Shown: positions 11,233-20,082, numbered from the stretch's first letter. The stretch: DNA of 64,000 nucleotides from Devosia geojensis (GCF_000969415.1 NZ_JZEX01000039.1:1-64000); one strand, 5' to 3'. Translations and numbers: made by a program. Notes: generated by a model not told the origin, from the letters alone.

Positions 11233-12204
11233 CTATCGGTGGTGGCAGGCGAGCTCGCGGCCGTCGTCGCGGGCGGTCAGTTGCGGGTCGACGCGCCGGC
11301 AAAGGTCCGTCGCCAGCGGGCAGCGGGTGTGGAAGGCGCAGCCGGAGGGGCGTTTCGTCGCGCTCGGGATGTCGTCGCTCGTTGCGCTGAAGCTGTGGCG
11401 GTGGCGCGGATCGTGCGAGGGGGCCGAGCGCATGAGGAGCTCGGTATAGGGGTGCTGCGGGGCCGAAAAGATGCGTTCCTTGGGGCCGATCTCGACGATG
11501 CGCCCCAGATACATCACCGCCACCCGGTGCGAGATGTATTCGACGACGCCGAGGTCGTGCGAGACGGCGAGATAGGCAACGCCCAAATCCCGCTGCAGGT
11601 CGGCAAGGAGATTGAGGATCTGCGCCTGCACCGAGACGTCGAGGGCCGAGACCGGCTCGTCGGCGACGATGATGTCGGGTTTCAAGGCGAGCGCGCGGGC
11701 GATGCCGATGCGCTGGCGCTGCCCGCCCGAGAACTGGTGCGGATAGTTGTCCGCCTGGTCCGGACGCAGGCCGACGCGCGCCATCAGGTCGGCGACCGCC
11801 GCCTCGCGCTCCTCCTTCGTGCCGATGCCGTGGATGTCGAGCGGCGCGCGGATGATGTCGCGCACCTTCTGGCGCGGATTGAGGGACGAGAACGGGTCCT
11901 GGAAGACGATCTGCATGCGCTTCCGGTAGTCGCGCAGCTCCTTGCGGCGAAAACCGGCGATCTCGCGCCCGTCGAATCGCACCTTTCCGCCGGTCGGCTG
12001 CACGAGGCCCATCAGTGCCAGGCCCGTCGTCGACTTGCCGCAGCCGCTCTCGCCGACAAGGCTCAGGGTCTCGCCGCGCTTCAAAGTAAAGCTCACCCCG
12101 TCGACGGCCTTGACCGCGCCGACCTGGCGGCGCAGCACCCCCGCCCTGATCGGGAAATGGACCTCGAGGTCGTCGACGCTGAGGAGTGGGGCGGTATCAG
12201 GCAT
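11233..12204 (-). CDS. Dipeptide/oligopeptide ABC transporter ATPase (DppF/OppF type)
   Basis: A 323-residue ATPase that energises a peptide-type importer. Walker A is GESGCGKST, the signature is FSGGQRQRIGIARAL, and Walker B is DIIVADEPVSALDVS. The C-terminal oligo/dipeptide extension has the cysteine-bearing GCAFHTRCPLATDLC motif. Its start overlaps the end of the partner ATPase gene (12197-13198) by 8 bases. Together with the permeases and binding protein upstream it makes a complete five-component system. Confidence 0.9.
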   Translation of the reverse strand: MPDTAPLLSVDDLEVHFPIRAGVLRRQVGAVKAVDGVSFTLKRGETLSLVGESGCGKSTTGLALMGLVQPTGGKVRFDGREIAGFRRKELRDYRKRMQIVFQDPFSSLNPRQKVRDIIRAPLDIHGIGTKEEREAAVADLMARVGLRPDQADNYPHQFSGGQRQRIGIARALALKPDIIVADEPVSALDVSVQAQILNLLADLQRDLGVAYLAVSHDLGVVEYISHRVAVMYLGRIVEIGPKERIFSAPQHPYTELLMRSAPSHDPRHRHSFSATSDDIPSATKRPSGCAFHTRCPLATDLCRRVDPQLTARDDGRELACHHR

Positions 12205-13198
12205 CGTCGTGCTCCCAGCAGGCAGCCCAGTGGCCGGGCCGCTTTTCCGTCAGGGGCGGGCGCTCCTGGCGGCAGCGCTCGGAGGCGCCCGGGCAGCGCG
12301 GGGCGAAGGCGCAGCCCTTGGGCAGGTTCCAGAGCGGCGGCACGGTGCCCGGAATGTCGGCGAGGCGATCGCCGTCCTCGGCCGAGGCGCCCTTGCGCGG
12401 CACGGCGCCCATGAGGCCGATGGTATAAGGGTGGATGGGATTGTCGAAGAGGTCGTAGATGCTGGCCTCCTCGACCTTGCGGCCCGCATACATGACGATC
12501 ACCCGGTCGGCGACCTCGGAGACGACGCCGAGATCGTGGGTGATGAGGATCTGCGCGGTGCCGAGGCGCTTCTGCAGGTCCGAGATCAACCCCAGGATCT
12601 GCGCCTGGATGGTGACGTCGAGGGCTGTCGTCGGCTCGTCGGCGATGATGATCTTGGGGTCGCAGGCGAGCGCGAGGGCGATCATCGCCCGCTGGCGCAT
12701 GCCGCCCGAGAGCTCGTGCGGGAACTGGCCGGCGCGCCGCTCGGGATCGGGCATCTGCACCAGCGTCAGGGCCTCGATCGCGCGCCTATGCGCTTGGCGG
12801 TGCGAGCAACGGCGATGCTGGCGCACGGCCTCGGCGATCTGCTCGCCGATGCGCAGCACCGGGTTCAGCGCCGTCAGCGGTTCCTGGAAGATCATGGCGA
12901 TCTTCTCGCCACGCCAGTCCTCCACCTGCCGCTCGCCCATGGTGAGGAAATCGGCGCCTTCGATCAGGATCCTTCCCGCGCTGACATGGGCCGCCTCGGG
13001 CAGCAGGCGCAGCAGCGAAAGCGCCGTCATCGACTTGCCGCAGCCGCTTTCGCCCACGATGCAGAGCGTCTCGCCGGCCCTGACGGTGAACGCCATTTCC
13101 GAGACGACCGGAAAGGACCCGTTGGGGCCGCGGATCTCGATGTCGAGACCCTCGACCGCGAGGATCGGTACCTGCGAGGCGGATGGAGAGATACTCAT
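12197..13198 (-). CDS. Dipeptide/oligopeptide ABC transporter ATPase (DppD/OppD type)
   Basis: A 333-residue ATPase pairing with the DppF-type subunit. It shows Walker A GESGCGKSM, the signature LSGGMRQRAMIALAL, Walker B KIIIADEPTTALDVT and the C-terminal cysteine motif GCAFAPRCPGASERC. The Walker A Met after the lysine is usual for the D-type subunit. It is separated from the upstream deacylase gene by 185 bases holding an inverted pair of palindromic repeats (13216-13346), so ATPase expression may be uncoupled from the permease genes. Confidence 0.9.
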   Translation of the reverse strand: MSISPSASQVPILAVEGLDIEIRGPNGSFPVVSEMAFTVRAGETLCIVGESGCGKSMTALSLLRLLPEAAHVSAGRILIEGADFLTMGERQVEDWRGEKIAMIFQEPLTALNPVLRIGEQIAEAVRQHRRCSHRQAHRRAIEALTLVQMPDPERRAGQFPHELSGGMRQRAMIALALACDPKIIIADEPTTALDVTIQAQILGLISDLQKRLGTAQILITHDLGVVSEVADRVIVMYAGRKVEEASIYDLFDNPIHPYTIGLMGAVPRKGASAEDGDRLADIPGTVPPLWNLPKGCAFAPRCPGASERCRQERPPLTEKRPGHWAACWEHDDA

Positions 13199-13215
13199 TG
13201 CGATCCTGCTCCGAC

Positions 13216-13346
13216 TGTCATCCCGGCGAAAGCCGGGACCCAGTAAACGATATCGCTTCGACTCCTGCCGGGCATCCCCCTCCCGCTCGTCGTGCGTGAG
13301 CCGCCAGATCCGTGGGTACTGGGTCTCGGCTTTCGCCGGGATGACA
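13216..13346. repeat. Inverted pair of GTCATCCCGGCGAAAGCCGGG repeats
   Basis: Two 30-base copies of an element containing GTCATCCCGGCGAAAGCC face each other at 13216-13245 and 13317-13346, differing at one base. They enclose about 70 bases. Each copy also has an internal hairpin (CCCGGC...GCCGGG). This repeat type is widespread between genes in alphaproteobacteria. It lies inside the peptide locus between the deacylase and DppD-type genes, where the paired copies could form a long stem in the transcript. Confidence 0.8.
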
Positions 13347-13383
13347 ATCGGGGGAGGAGAGAAAATGCCATATCTGCCCGTCT

Positions 13384-14328
13384 CTAGTCGGTCGCGCCCT
13401 CGAGGTTGCCCACCATGAAGCCGTAGTCGCCGCTGGCGACGAGGTTGCGCGTCAGGTGCTGCATGATCATCACGCCGTTCTCGAAGGGCGTCGGGATTTC
13501 TTCCAGCACCTCGAAGGTGTAGGGGCTGACCACGCGCCCTAGGAGCTCACCGCCCTTGATGAACTCGCCATTGGCCGGGCACAGGGGCTCGAGCCAGCCA
13601 GCCTGGCTTGGGCGGATGCCGGCAAGCTCGTTGACGACGATCTGCTCGGGGTTCTGCCACGGATCGCCGGGGATGGCGCCGAGGGTCTTCAGCATATTGA
13701 GCACACCGTCGACGGTGCGCTTGACGTACGGCCCCTGGTCGACGATGCCGCCGCCGAGCTCGATGACCGCAACGGGGATGTTGTGCGTGTCGATGGTCAC
13801 CGACTTGGTGGTGCCGCCGAAAACCGTGCCCTGCTTGTTCTCGACCGGGCGATAGAGGAGCCGCGAGCCGAAGGCGCGAGAGAGCTTCTCGTCATTCCAG
13901 ATATAGACGTAGTCGACGGTCGGCCGGTCGGTGCCCGAGTGCAGGTCGATATGGACGTCGATGACGTTGAGGTATTCCTGGGTCAGCGCATGGGCGAGCT
14001 GCTGGCTGTAAGTGCCCTTGGGGTTGCCGGGGAACTGGCGGTTGAGGTCGACCTTGTCGATGGTCGAGAAGCGCTCGTTGACGGCGAAGGCGTAAGGGTT
14101 GGCGACCGGCAGCAAGAGGATGCGACCCTTCAGCGGCAGGTTGCGCAATATGCGGAAGAGCTCGAGCACGGCCTGCGAGCCGGTATTCTCGTTGCCGTGG
14201 ATGGCCGCCGAGATGCCGATGGTCGGGCCGTCCTCCTCGCCCACGAGCTCATGAATATAGAGTACGGCGTCGCTCCCGTCGGCGTGGGTGGTGAATTTGG
14301 GGCGAAGCTGGTTGATCGATTTGACCAT
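13384..14328 (-). CDS. Succinylglutamate desuccinylase/aspartoacylase (M14-like) family deacylase
   Basis: A 314-residue zinc hydrolase of the AstE/AspA family, which removes acyl groups from N-acyl amino acids. Zinc ligands are visible as HGNE (H44, E47) and DLHSG (H130). Substrate-carboxylate residues appear in NRQFPG (N96, R97), and the catalytic glutamate is in VIELGGG (E190). A C-terminal beta-rich lipoyl-like segment (WLEPLCPANGEFIKGGELLGRVV) follows, as in DoeB-type members. It starts 18 bases after the DppC-type permease stop and is co-transcribed. With the M24 protein upstream it suggests a two-step hydrolysis of an imported acylated or cyclic amino acid derivative. Confidence 0.82.
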   Translation of the reverse strand: MVKSINQLRPKFTTHADGSDAVLYIHELVGEEDGPTIGISAAIHGNENTGSQAVLELFRILRNLPLKGRILLLPVANPYAFAVNERFSTIDKVDLNRQFPGNPKGTYSQQLAHALTQEYLNVIDVHIDLHSGTDRPTVDYVYIWNDEKLSRAFGSRLLYRPVENKQGTVFGGTTKSVTIDTHNIPVAVIELGGGIVDQGPYVKRTVDGVLNMLKTLGAIPGDPWQNPEQIVVNELAGIRPSQAGWLEPLCPANGEFIKGGELLGRVVSPYTFEVLEEIPTPFENGVMIMQHLTRNLVASGDYGFMVGNLEGATD

Positions 14329-14346
14329 TCAAGAAAGTCCTTTGGT

Positions 14347-15201
14347 TTAACTGGCCTTTGCGGCCATGCCTCCGCCGCGCGAGAGCTGGCGCGGGTCGAG
14401 GACGTCACGCAGGCCGTCCCCGAGGAGATTGAATCCGAGCACGGTGACCATGATGGTCGCGCCCGAAACGATGGAGAGCCACGGCGCATCGCGCATGAAC
14501 CGCGTGCCGTAGGAGAGCGTCCAGCCCCAAGTCGGGGTCGGCGGCGGCAGGCCGAAGCCGAGGAAGCTCAGCGCCGATTCCGAGATGACCGCCGTGCCGA
14601 GGCCGAGGGAAGCGAGCACAATGATCGGCCCCAGCGCGTTGGGCAGGATCTCGCGGAAGATGATGCGGGCAGGGCTGGCGCCGAGGGCCTTGGCCGCCTG
14701 CACGTAGTTCTGCTCGCGCAGCACCAGCGTCGTCGAGCGCACGACGCGTGCGTATTCGGTCCAGGCGACGACGATAATGGCGAGCGAGACGTTGAACATG
14801 CCCGGCCCCAGCACCGCGACGATGGCGAGCGCCAGGACAATGGCCGGGAAGCCGAGGAAGATATCGGTCACCCGCATCAGCACCTGGTCGACCCAGCCGC
14901 CGAAATAGCCGGCGACGAGCCCGACGACCGTGCCGATGACGGCCGAGCAGGCGACCGAGATCAGCGCGATGGAGAGCGATACGCGTGCCCCGAACACCAT
15001 GCGCGACCAGAGGTCCCGCCCGAAATTGTCGGTGCCGAGGAGATGCTCAATGCTGGGGCCGGCGAAGCGGTTGCGCATGTCCATCTGCTCGACGCCGTGG
15101 GTCGCGACATAGGGCGCAAAGATCGCGCAGAGGATGATGGCGAGCGAGATGGCGGCGCCGATGACGAGGGAGGTGTTGCGGAGGGCTTTGGGCAGGCGCA
15201 T
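14347..15201 (-). CDS. Dipeptide-type ABC permease (DppC/OppC type)
   Basis: A 284-residue inner-membrane permease with about six helices and a cytosolic N-terminus ending in NTSLVIGAAISLAIILCAIFAPYVA. The ATPase-contact EAA loop is AAKALGASPARIIFREILPNALGP. The N-terminal periplasmic segment HLLGTDNFGRDLWSRMVFGAR is typical of the C-type subunit. It follows the B-type permease after six bases and pairs with it. Confidence 0.92.
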   Translation of the reverse strand: MRLPKALRNTSLVIGAAISLAIILCAIFAPYVATHGVEQMDMRNRFAGPSIEHLLGTDNFGRDLWSRMVFGARVSLSIALISVACSAVIGTVVGLVAGYFGGWVDQVLMRVTDIFLGFPAIVLALAIVAVLGPGMFNVSLAIIVVAWTEYARVVRSTTLVLREQNYVQAAKALGASPARIIFREILPNALGPIIVLASLGLGTAVISESALSFLGFGLPPPTPTWGWTLSYGTRFMRDAPWLSIVSGATIMVTVLGFNLLGDGLRDVLDPRQLSRGGGMAAKAS

Positions 15202-15207
15202 GGGCGG

Positions 15208-16188
15208 TTACCGCAGGCGGATGCGCGGATCGACCGCGGCATAGAGGAGGTCGACGACGAGGTTGACCAGGGCGAAGATGATGGCGAAGGTCAGCACCAG
15301 TCCCTGGATCAGCGGCAGGTCGCGCTGCGAGATGGCGGCGATGGTCAGCTGCCCGAGGCCCGGCCAGGCAAAGATCGACTCGGTGATGACGGCGCCGCCG
15401 AGCAGGGCCCCGAAGCGCAGGCCGATGACGCTGAGGACCGGCAGGAGCGCATTGCGGAGCGCATGGCGCACCACCACGCGGCCGCGCCGCAGGCCTTTGG
15501 CGTAGGCGGTGCGCACGAAGTCCTCGCGCAGAACCTCCAGCATGGAGGCGCGCACCAGCCGCGAGATGATCGCGGCCGAACTGGCGGCGAGCGCCAGCGC
15601 CGGCAGCGCGATGTGGCGCAGGGAATCCCAGAGGACGCCCGGACGGCCGGTCAGCGCCGCGCCGATCGCGTCGATCATCGGTGGACCGCGCCCGATGGCG
15701 GGGAGCCAGCCGAGCTGCACGGCAAAGAGCAGCATCAAGAGGAGCCCCAGCCAATAGACGGGCATCGAGACGCCGAGCTGGGCGAAGAGCATGGTGAGGG
15801 TATCGACCAGCGAGCCCTGGCGCATCGCCGCGACGATACCGAGGGTGAGGCCGATGAGGGTGGCAATGATCAGCGCCACGACCGCAAGCTCGATGGTCGC
15901 GCCCAGCCGGCCCATGATGATCTGCGACACCGCCTGGTTCAGGAAGATCGAGCGGCCCATATCACCCTGCAGGAGCCCGGCGAAATAGTCCCAGAGCCGG
16001 ACATACCAGGGATCGTCGAGGCCGAGGGCACCACGCAGATTGGCGATCGCCTCGGGCGTTGCGTCCTGGCCCAGCAGCACCGCGGCCGGATCGCCGGGGA
16101 TGATGAGCAGCAGGCCGAAGGTGACGACGACCATGCCGATCGCCATGGGCACGAGCAGCAGCAGCCGGCGGACTACATAGGCGAACAT
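15208..16188 (-). CDS. Dipeptide-type ABC permease (DppB/OppB type)
   Basis: A 326-residue inner-membrane permease. The N-terminal helix with YVVRRLLLLVPMAIGMVVVT and the following IPGDPA are hallmarks of the B-type subunit. The EAA loop is RTAYAKGLRRGRVVVRHALRNALLP, and about six membrane spans are visible. It lies 43 bases behind the M24 gene on the same strand and immediately before the C-type permease. Confidence 0.92.
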   Translation of the reverse strand: MFAYVVRRLLLLVPMAIGMVVVTFGLLLIIPGDPAAVLLGQDATPEAIANLRGALGLDDPWYVRLWDYFAGLLQGDMGRSIFLNQAVSQIIMGRLGATIELAVVALIIATLIGLTLGIVAAMRQGSLVDTLTMLFAQLGVSMPVYWLGLLLMLLFAVQLGWLPAIGRGPPMIDAIGAALTGRPGVLWDSLRHIALPALALAASSAAIISRLVRASMLEVLREDFVRTAYAKGLRRGRVVVRHALRNALLPVLSVIGLRFGALLGGAVITESIFAWPGLGQLTIAAISQRDLPLIQGLVLTFAIIFALVNLVVDLLYAAVDPRIRLR

Positions 16189-16231
16189 GTCGTCGGCTCC
16201 TTTCCTGAAATCAAAACCAAACCGGAAGCGA

Positions 16232-17413
16232 TCAGCCGATGACGACGTCGTCTATCGCGCGCGGATAGTGCGTCATGCTGTCGGGCCCGTCGGCGGTGAT
16301 CAGCACCGTGTCGGCGATGCGGTAGCCGGCAAAGCCGGGAACGAAGATCGCCGGCTCGCTGGAGGTGATCATGCCGGGTTCGAGGAGCGTCTGGTCGCCA
16401 GCCTCCACCCATGGCGGCTCGTGGAACATGATGCCCATGCCGTGGCCGACGCGGTGGAGGAGATAGTCGGTCATGCCGCTGTCGCGGATATAGGTCAGCG
16501 CCAGATTGTCGGCCGAGGCGCAGGTCTTGCCGGCGATCAGCGCCGCCGTCGCCATGCGCTGCGCCTCATAGGCGACCGCGTAATGACCCTGCTGCTCGCT
16601 GGTCGGCTCGCCGATGAAGAGCGTGCGCTCGCTCTCGGCGGCGCGCCCGCCCACCCGGCAACCGAGCGAGAGGATGATGCTCTCGCCGCGCTTGACCGGG
16701 TTGCCGGTCGGCATGCCGTGCGGAAAAGCCGAGCGCGCGCCCGAATAGACGAGGCCGCTCGCCAGCCCCTGCACGAGCATCACGTCGGCGTGTTCCTCGT
16801 GCATGATCTTCATGGCGTGGCGGGAGACGAAGGATTCGATCTCGATCTCGCTCGGCAGCTCGCGGCCGGCCCGCATCGCCTCGGCGATGAGCCCGACGCC
16901 CGCGACGACCATCTCGTCGGAGATGCGCGCCGCCTCGCGGTGGAGCGCGATCTCCTGCGGATATTTCACCAGCCGCATCTTCTGGACGATGTCGGTCGGG
17001 ATGACGCGCCTGGCATTGGGGAACGCCGCCTCGATCTGCCCGACGCGGGCGAGCGAGATGGCGTGACTATAAGCCACCGTCCCTTTCATCTCCGGGAAGG
17101 CGCGGCCCAGCACGTCGAACGGCCGGTCGACGCCGGGAAACTCGAAATAGACGATGGGCTCGGCGGCGATGTTCTGGTGGGCCGCATGCGCTTCCTCGAG
17201 CTTGGGGAGCAGCAGCCAAGCCCCGTCGCGGGTGATGGCGAAGACCACCGGCCGCTCGGTCGTATAGTGCGAGAAGCCGGTCGTATAGATCACGTCGTCG
17301 TTGGAATCGAGAAGGAGGAGGTCGATGTCCGCCGCGTCCATGCGCTTGCGGATATCGGCGTGGACCTTCTCGTAGAACTCGGCACTCAGAACCTGGTGGA
17401 ACGTCATCGGCAA
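16232..17413 (-). CDS. M24 (creatinase/prolidase-fold) protein with incomplete metal site
   Basis: A 393-residue pita-bread-fold protein with the two-domain Xaa-Pro peptidase/creatinase layout. H324 (RVGHGMG) and E353 (SSEPAI) of the usual metal site are present. The other three ligands are changed: the first Asp is S249 (LSLG), the second is E260 (AESER), and the last Glu is A367 (GYRIADTV). Members that have lost these residues, such as creatinase, hydrolyse C-N bonds without a metal pair. It therefore probably is not a classical aminopeptidase. It is encoded between the binding-protein gene and the permeases of the peptide-type importer. The start could also be the ATG two codons further in. 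Confidence 0.78.
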   Translation of the reverse strand: MPMTFHQVLSAEFYEKVHADIRKRMDAADIDLLLLDSNDDVIYTTGFSHYTTERPVVFAITRDGAWLLLPKLEEAHAAHQNIAAEPIVYFEFPGVDRPFDVLGRAFPEMKGTVAYSHAISLARVGQIEAAFPNARRVIPTDIVQKMRLVKYPQEIALHREAARISDEMVVAGVGLIAEAMRAGRELPSEIEIESFVSRHAMKIMHEEHADVMLVQGLASGLVYSGARSAFPHGMPTGNPVKRGESIILSLGCRVGGRAAESERTLFIGEPTSEQQGHYAVAYEAQRMATAALIAGKTCASADNLALTYIRDSGMTDYLLHRVGHGMGIMFHEPPWVEAGDQTLLEPGMITSSEPAIFVPGFAGYRIADTVLITADGPDSMTHYPRAIDDVVIG

Positions 17414-17426
17414 CTCGCGCGAAAGA

Positions 17427-17458
17427 AAAAAGCGGCCGGCGCACGGGAGTGCGCCGGC
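17427..17458 (-). terminator. Intrinsic terminator after the binding-protein gene
   Basis: On the reverse strand a perfect ten-pair stem (GCCGGCGCAC with GTGCGCCGGC, loop TCCC) is followed after three bases by a run of six T. It sits in the 56-base gap between the substrate-binding protein gene and the M24 gene. Partial termination here would yield excess binding protein relative to the permeases, as is usual for ABC importers. Confidence 0.8.
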
Positions 17459-17469
17459 TTAAGGCAGGG

Positions 17470-19005
17470 TCAGTCGGTAAAGCCGATGAGGCCGCGGAAG
17501 TTGCCGCGGGGCGTCGCCTGCACCTCGACGGGCAGGTCCTTGGCGTAGAAGAGCTGGTAGCCCTGGGCCGAGACGATGAAGTAGGGCAGCTCCTCGGCAA
17601 GGATGGTCGCGGCCTGCTGGTAGGCCTCTGCCCGGGCCGGCTGGTCGAGGGTCGAGCGGGCCTCCTGCAGGAGAGCGTCAACCTGCGGGTTGGAATAGCC
17701 GCCCCAGTTGGTCGAGCCGTCCGTCGTCAGCTGCGCGAACATCAGCCGGTCGGGATCGACGATGTTGAGCCAGCCGAGGAGCGCGATCTGGTGCTGGCCC
17801 TGCTGCACATAGTTGGTCGAGAACGAGGGCCAGTCGGTGATCTGCGCCGTCGCCTTGACGCCGGCCATCTCGAAGATCGCCTGCATGTATTCGATGGTCT
17901 GGACGCGGTTGGGGTCCTCGCTGTGGGTGGCGAGGGTCACCGCAAGGTCCTGCCCGTCCTTGTCGAGGAAACCATCGCCGTTACTGTCGGTCCAGCCGAG
18001 CTCGTTGAAGAGAGCCACGGCCCCTTCGAGGTCGAAGGTCGGCTGCGAGATCGCGTCCGAATAGGCCCAGGAGGACGGCAGGATGATGGAGTGCGCCACC
18101 TGATCGACGCCCTTGTAGATGTCGTTGACGATCGTTTCCTGGTCGATGAGCATCGAGAAGGCCTGCCGCATCTTCGGGTCGGTGAGCAACGGGTCCTTGG
18201 TGTTGAAGTTGATGTAGTTGACGCCAAGACCGGCCATGATGGCGTTGCCGAAGCGATCGTCATTGGCCAGCCGCTCGATGTCCTGCGGCGAGAGCGGGGA
18301 CTGGATGACGTCGAGGTCGCCGGCTTCGAACGCCTGGGCGCGGGCCGAGTTGTCGCCGATGATACGGACGGTCACGTTCTCGATTTCGGGCGCGCCGCGC
18401 CAGTAGGTATCGTTGGCCTCGAGCACGATCTCGCTGCCGCGGTTCCAGGAGACGAGCTTCATCGGCCCGGCGCCGATGGGCTGAAGCGCCAGGTCATGCC
18501 CGCCCTCGACCAGGGCCTTGGGCACGATGCCGATGTCCATGTAGGTGAGGAGCGGCGCGTAAGGGGCCGAGAGGGTGAACTTGACCGTCTGCGGATCGAC
18601 AGCCTCGACCGAGGCAATCGGGGTATAGAGCGCGCGCTGCGGCGCGTTGAAGTCCGGATCGATAATGGTTGAATAGGTGAAAGCCACGTCTTCGGCGGTC
18701 AGCGGCGAGCCATCCGAGAAGGTCAGGTCCGGCCGCAGCTTGAAGATGAACGTCGTCGGGTCCGGGTTCTCCCAGCTCTCGGCGAGGTCCGGCACCACCT
18801 CCAGGGTCGGGGTGATGTGGACGAGGCCGGCATAGATGAGGTCGGCGGTGCGCGAGGCGGTGGTGTCGCGCGTCAGGCGCGGGTCGAGCGTGCCCGCATC
18901 GACGTCGGTGCCGATGACGAGGGTATCGGCATCCTGCGCAACGGCGAGCGGAGCAGCGAACGCCATGAGGGCAATGGCGCTGGCCGTGATGAGAAACTTG
19001 TTCAT
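17470..19005 (-). CDS. Peptide-type ABC substrate-binding protein (DppA/OppA type)
   Basis: A 511-residue periplasmic solute-binding protein of family 5. The signal peptide is residues 1-23 with cleavage near AVAQ/DAD. The family pattern follows: TRDTTASRTADLIYAGLVH, then LAESWENPDPTTFIFKLRPDLTFSDGSPLTAEDVAFTY, and later GDLDVIQSP and MRQAFSMLID. The ligand is unknown; peptides or other amides are typical. It is preceded by AGGGAACAGGGA and followed by an intrinsic terminator (17427-17458). The GntR regulator gene lies 33 bases upstream on the same strand. Confidence 0.9.
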   Translation of the reverse strand: MNKFLITASAIALMAFAAPLAVAQDADTLVIGTDVDAGTLDPRLTRDTTASRTADLIYAGLVHITPTLEVVPDLAESWENPDPTTFIFKLRPDLTFSDGSPLTAEDVAFTYSTIIDPDFNAPQRALYTPIASVEAVDPQTVKFTLSAPYAPLLTYMDIGIVPKALVEGGHDLALQPIGAGPMKLVSWNRGSEIVLEANDTYWRGAPEIENVTVRIIGDNSARAQAFEAGDLDVIQSPLSPQDIERLANDDRFGNAIMAGLGVNYINFNTKDPLLTDPKMRQAFSMLIDQETIVNDIYKGVDQVAHSIILPSSWAYSDAISQPTFDLEGAVALFNELGWTDSNGDGFLDKDGQDLAVTLATHSEDPNRVQTIEYMQAIFEMAGVKATAQITDWPSFSTNYVQQGQHQIALLGWLNIVDPDRLMFAQLTTDGSTNWGGYSNPQVDALLQEARSTLDQPARAEAYQQAATILAEELPYFIVSAQGYQLFYAKDLPVEVQATPRGNFRGLIGFTD

Positions 19006-19038
19006 TCCCTGTTCCCTTTTGTCTTGGTCTGCGTGGGG

Positions 19039-20082
19039 CTAAGCGGACCTGCGGCGGACGGCCCCCTCGGCCGTCTCCCCGTCCGTTCCGTTCTCCTGGC
19101 CGGCGCGAAGCTGACGCAGCTCAGTCAGCCGCGGCACCAGAATGGTTTCCAGCGCGCCGGGGTCCGGCGCGTGGCGGTATTCGAAGCACTGGACGTTGGG
19201 CGGCGCGAGATCGGCCACGTGATCGGCGCCCGAGGCGTAGATCACCGCGTCACAGGCGGTGATGACCTCGCCGAGGTCCGGCGACGACGACCAGGTCACG
19301 CGCACGTCCGCCACATGCGGGGCGAACTCGCGCACGCTCGGGCGCATGATGGCGATGTATTCCTGGAAGTGGGTGACCGCCGCGACCCGCGCGCGCGGGT
19401 CAAGACCGGCGAGGTTCTGCCGGGTGCGCTGCGAGGGGATGAAGCGCAGGCCAAGAACCTGCTCTGCCGGCACGTCGATCAATGCCTTCACCTCCGCCTC
19501 GCGATGGACGAAGGTCAGCACGAGATCGGCCGCGCGGCACGCCTCGCGCTGCGGACCGGGCACCTTGAGGCTCTCGAGAGTGACGAGCTTGATCGTGTCG
19601 GAGGCGGTAAGGGCGCTGCGGATCTGGTCCACATAGTCCTGCCCGGGCCCCTCGAATATGCACACGAACACCAGGGAGAGGCCCACATTCGGCCGGCGCA
19701 GCTGGGCGCGCGCGTTGATCATGGAGACGAGCTCCATGGTGGAGATGCCGAGCGCCTCGGCCTTGCCCACGATCGTCTCGATATCTGACCGCAATGCATT
19801 GATCGGCAGCTTCTCGTCGCGAACGGCAAGCGGATGGCGCGCGGTGAAGGCGCCGAGCCCCTGGCGGATCTCGATGAGACCGGCATCGCGCAACTGCTGG
19901 TAAACCTGGGTGACGGTCATCGGCGCGATGCCGAGCTCGGCGGCGAGCTGGCGTACCGACTGCAGCTTGGTCCCGTACGGCATGTCGCCGAAGGCGAGCG
20001 TATAGCTCAAGAGCCCATAGAGCTGCGTGCCCACGGGAACGGGTAGGGACTTGTCGATGCTGGAGGCGTCGATGGGGAACAT
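19039..20082 (-). CDS. GntR-type regulator with unfamiliar effector domain
   Basis: A 347-residue transcription factor from the ATG at 20082; an upstream in-frame ATG at 20118 is possible. The winged helix lies at about residues 25-90 (YGTKLQSVRQLAAELGIAPMTVTQVYQQLRDAGLIEIRQGLGAF). The remaining 250 residues do not look like FadR, HutC or MocR domains. They have alternating strands and helices (LSLVFVCIFEG, TIKLVTLESL, ADLVLTFVHR, VLGLRFIPS, ACDAVIYASG) reminiscent of a Rossmann or periplasmic-binding fold. It lies in front of the peptide locus and opposite an aldo/keto reductase, with an inverted repeat between them, so it probably controls both. Confidence 0.78.
   Translation of the reverse strand: MFPIDASSIDKSLPVPVGTQLYGLLSYTLAFGDMPYGTKLQSVRQLAAELGIAPMTVTQVYQQLRDAGLIEIRQGLGAFTARHPLAVRDEKLPINALRSDIETIVGKAEALGISTMELVSMINARAQLRRPNVGLSLVFVCIFEGPGQDYVDQIRSALTASDTIKLVTLESLKVPGPQREACRAADLVLTFVHREAEVKALIDVPAEQVLGLRFIPSQRTRQNLAGLDPRARVAAVTHFQEYIAIMRPSVREFAPHVADVRVTWSSSPDLGEVITACDAVIYASGADHVADLAPPNVQCFEYRHAPDPGALETILVPRLTELRQLRAGQENGTDGETAEGAVRRRSA

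Noticed and set aside
10039-12414. Long forward-strand open frame of 791 codons
   Set aside because: It lies antisense to the amidohydrolase and ATPase genes, whose motifs are clear. Its own translation is low-complexity Arg/Asp/Ala/His without any domain, as expected from GC-rich codon bias.
13783-16242. Forward-strand open frame of 819 codons
   Set aside because: Antisense to the deacylase and both permeases; the product is charged low-complexity sequence with no motif.
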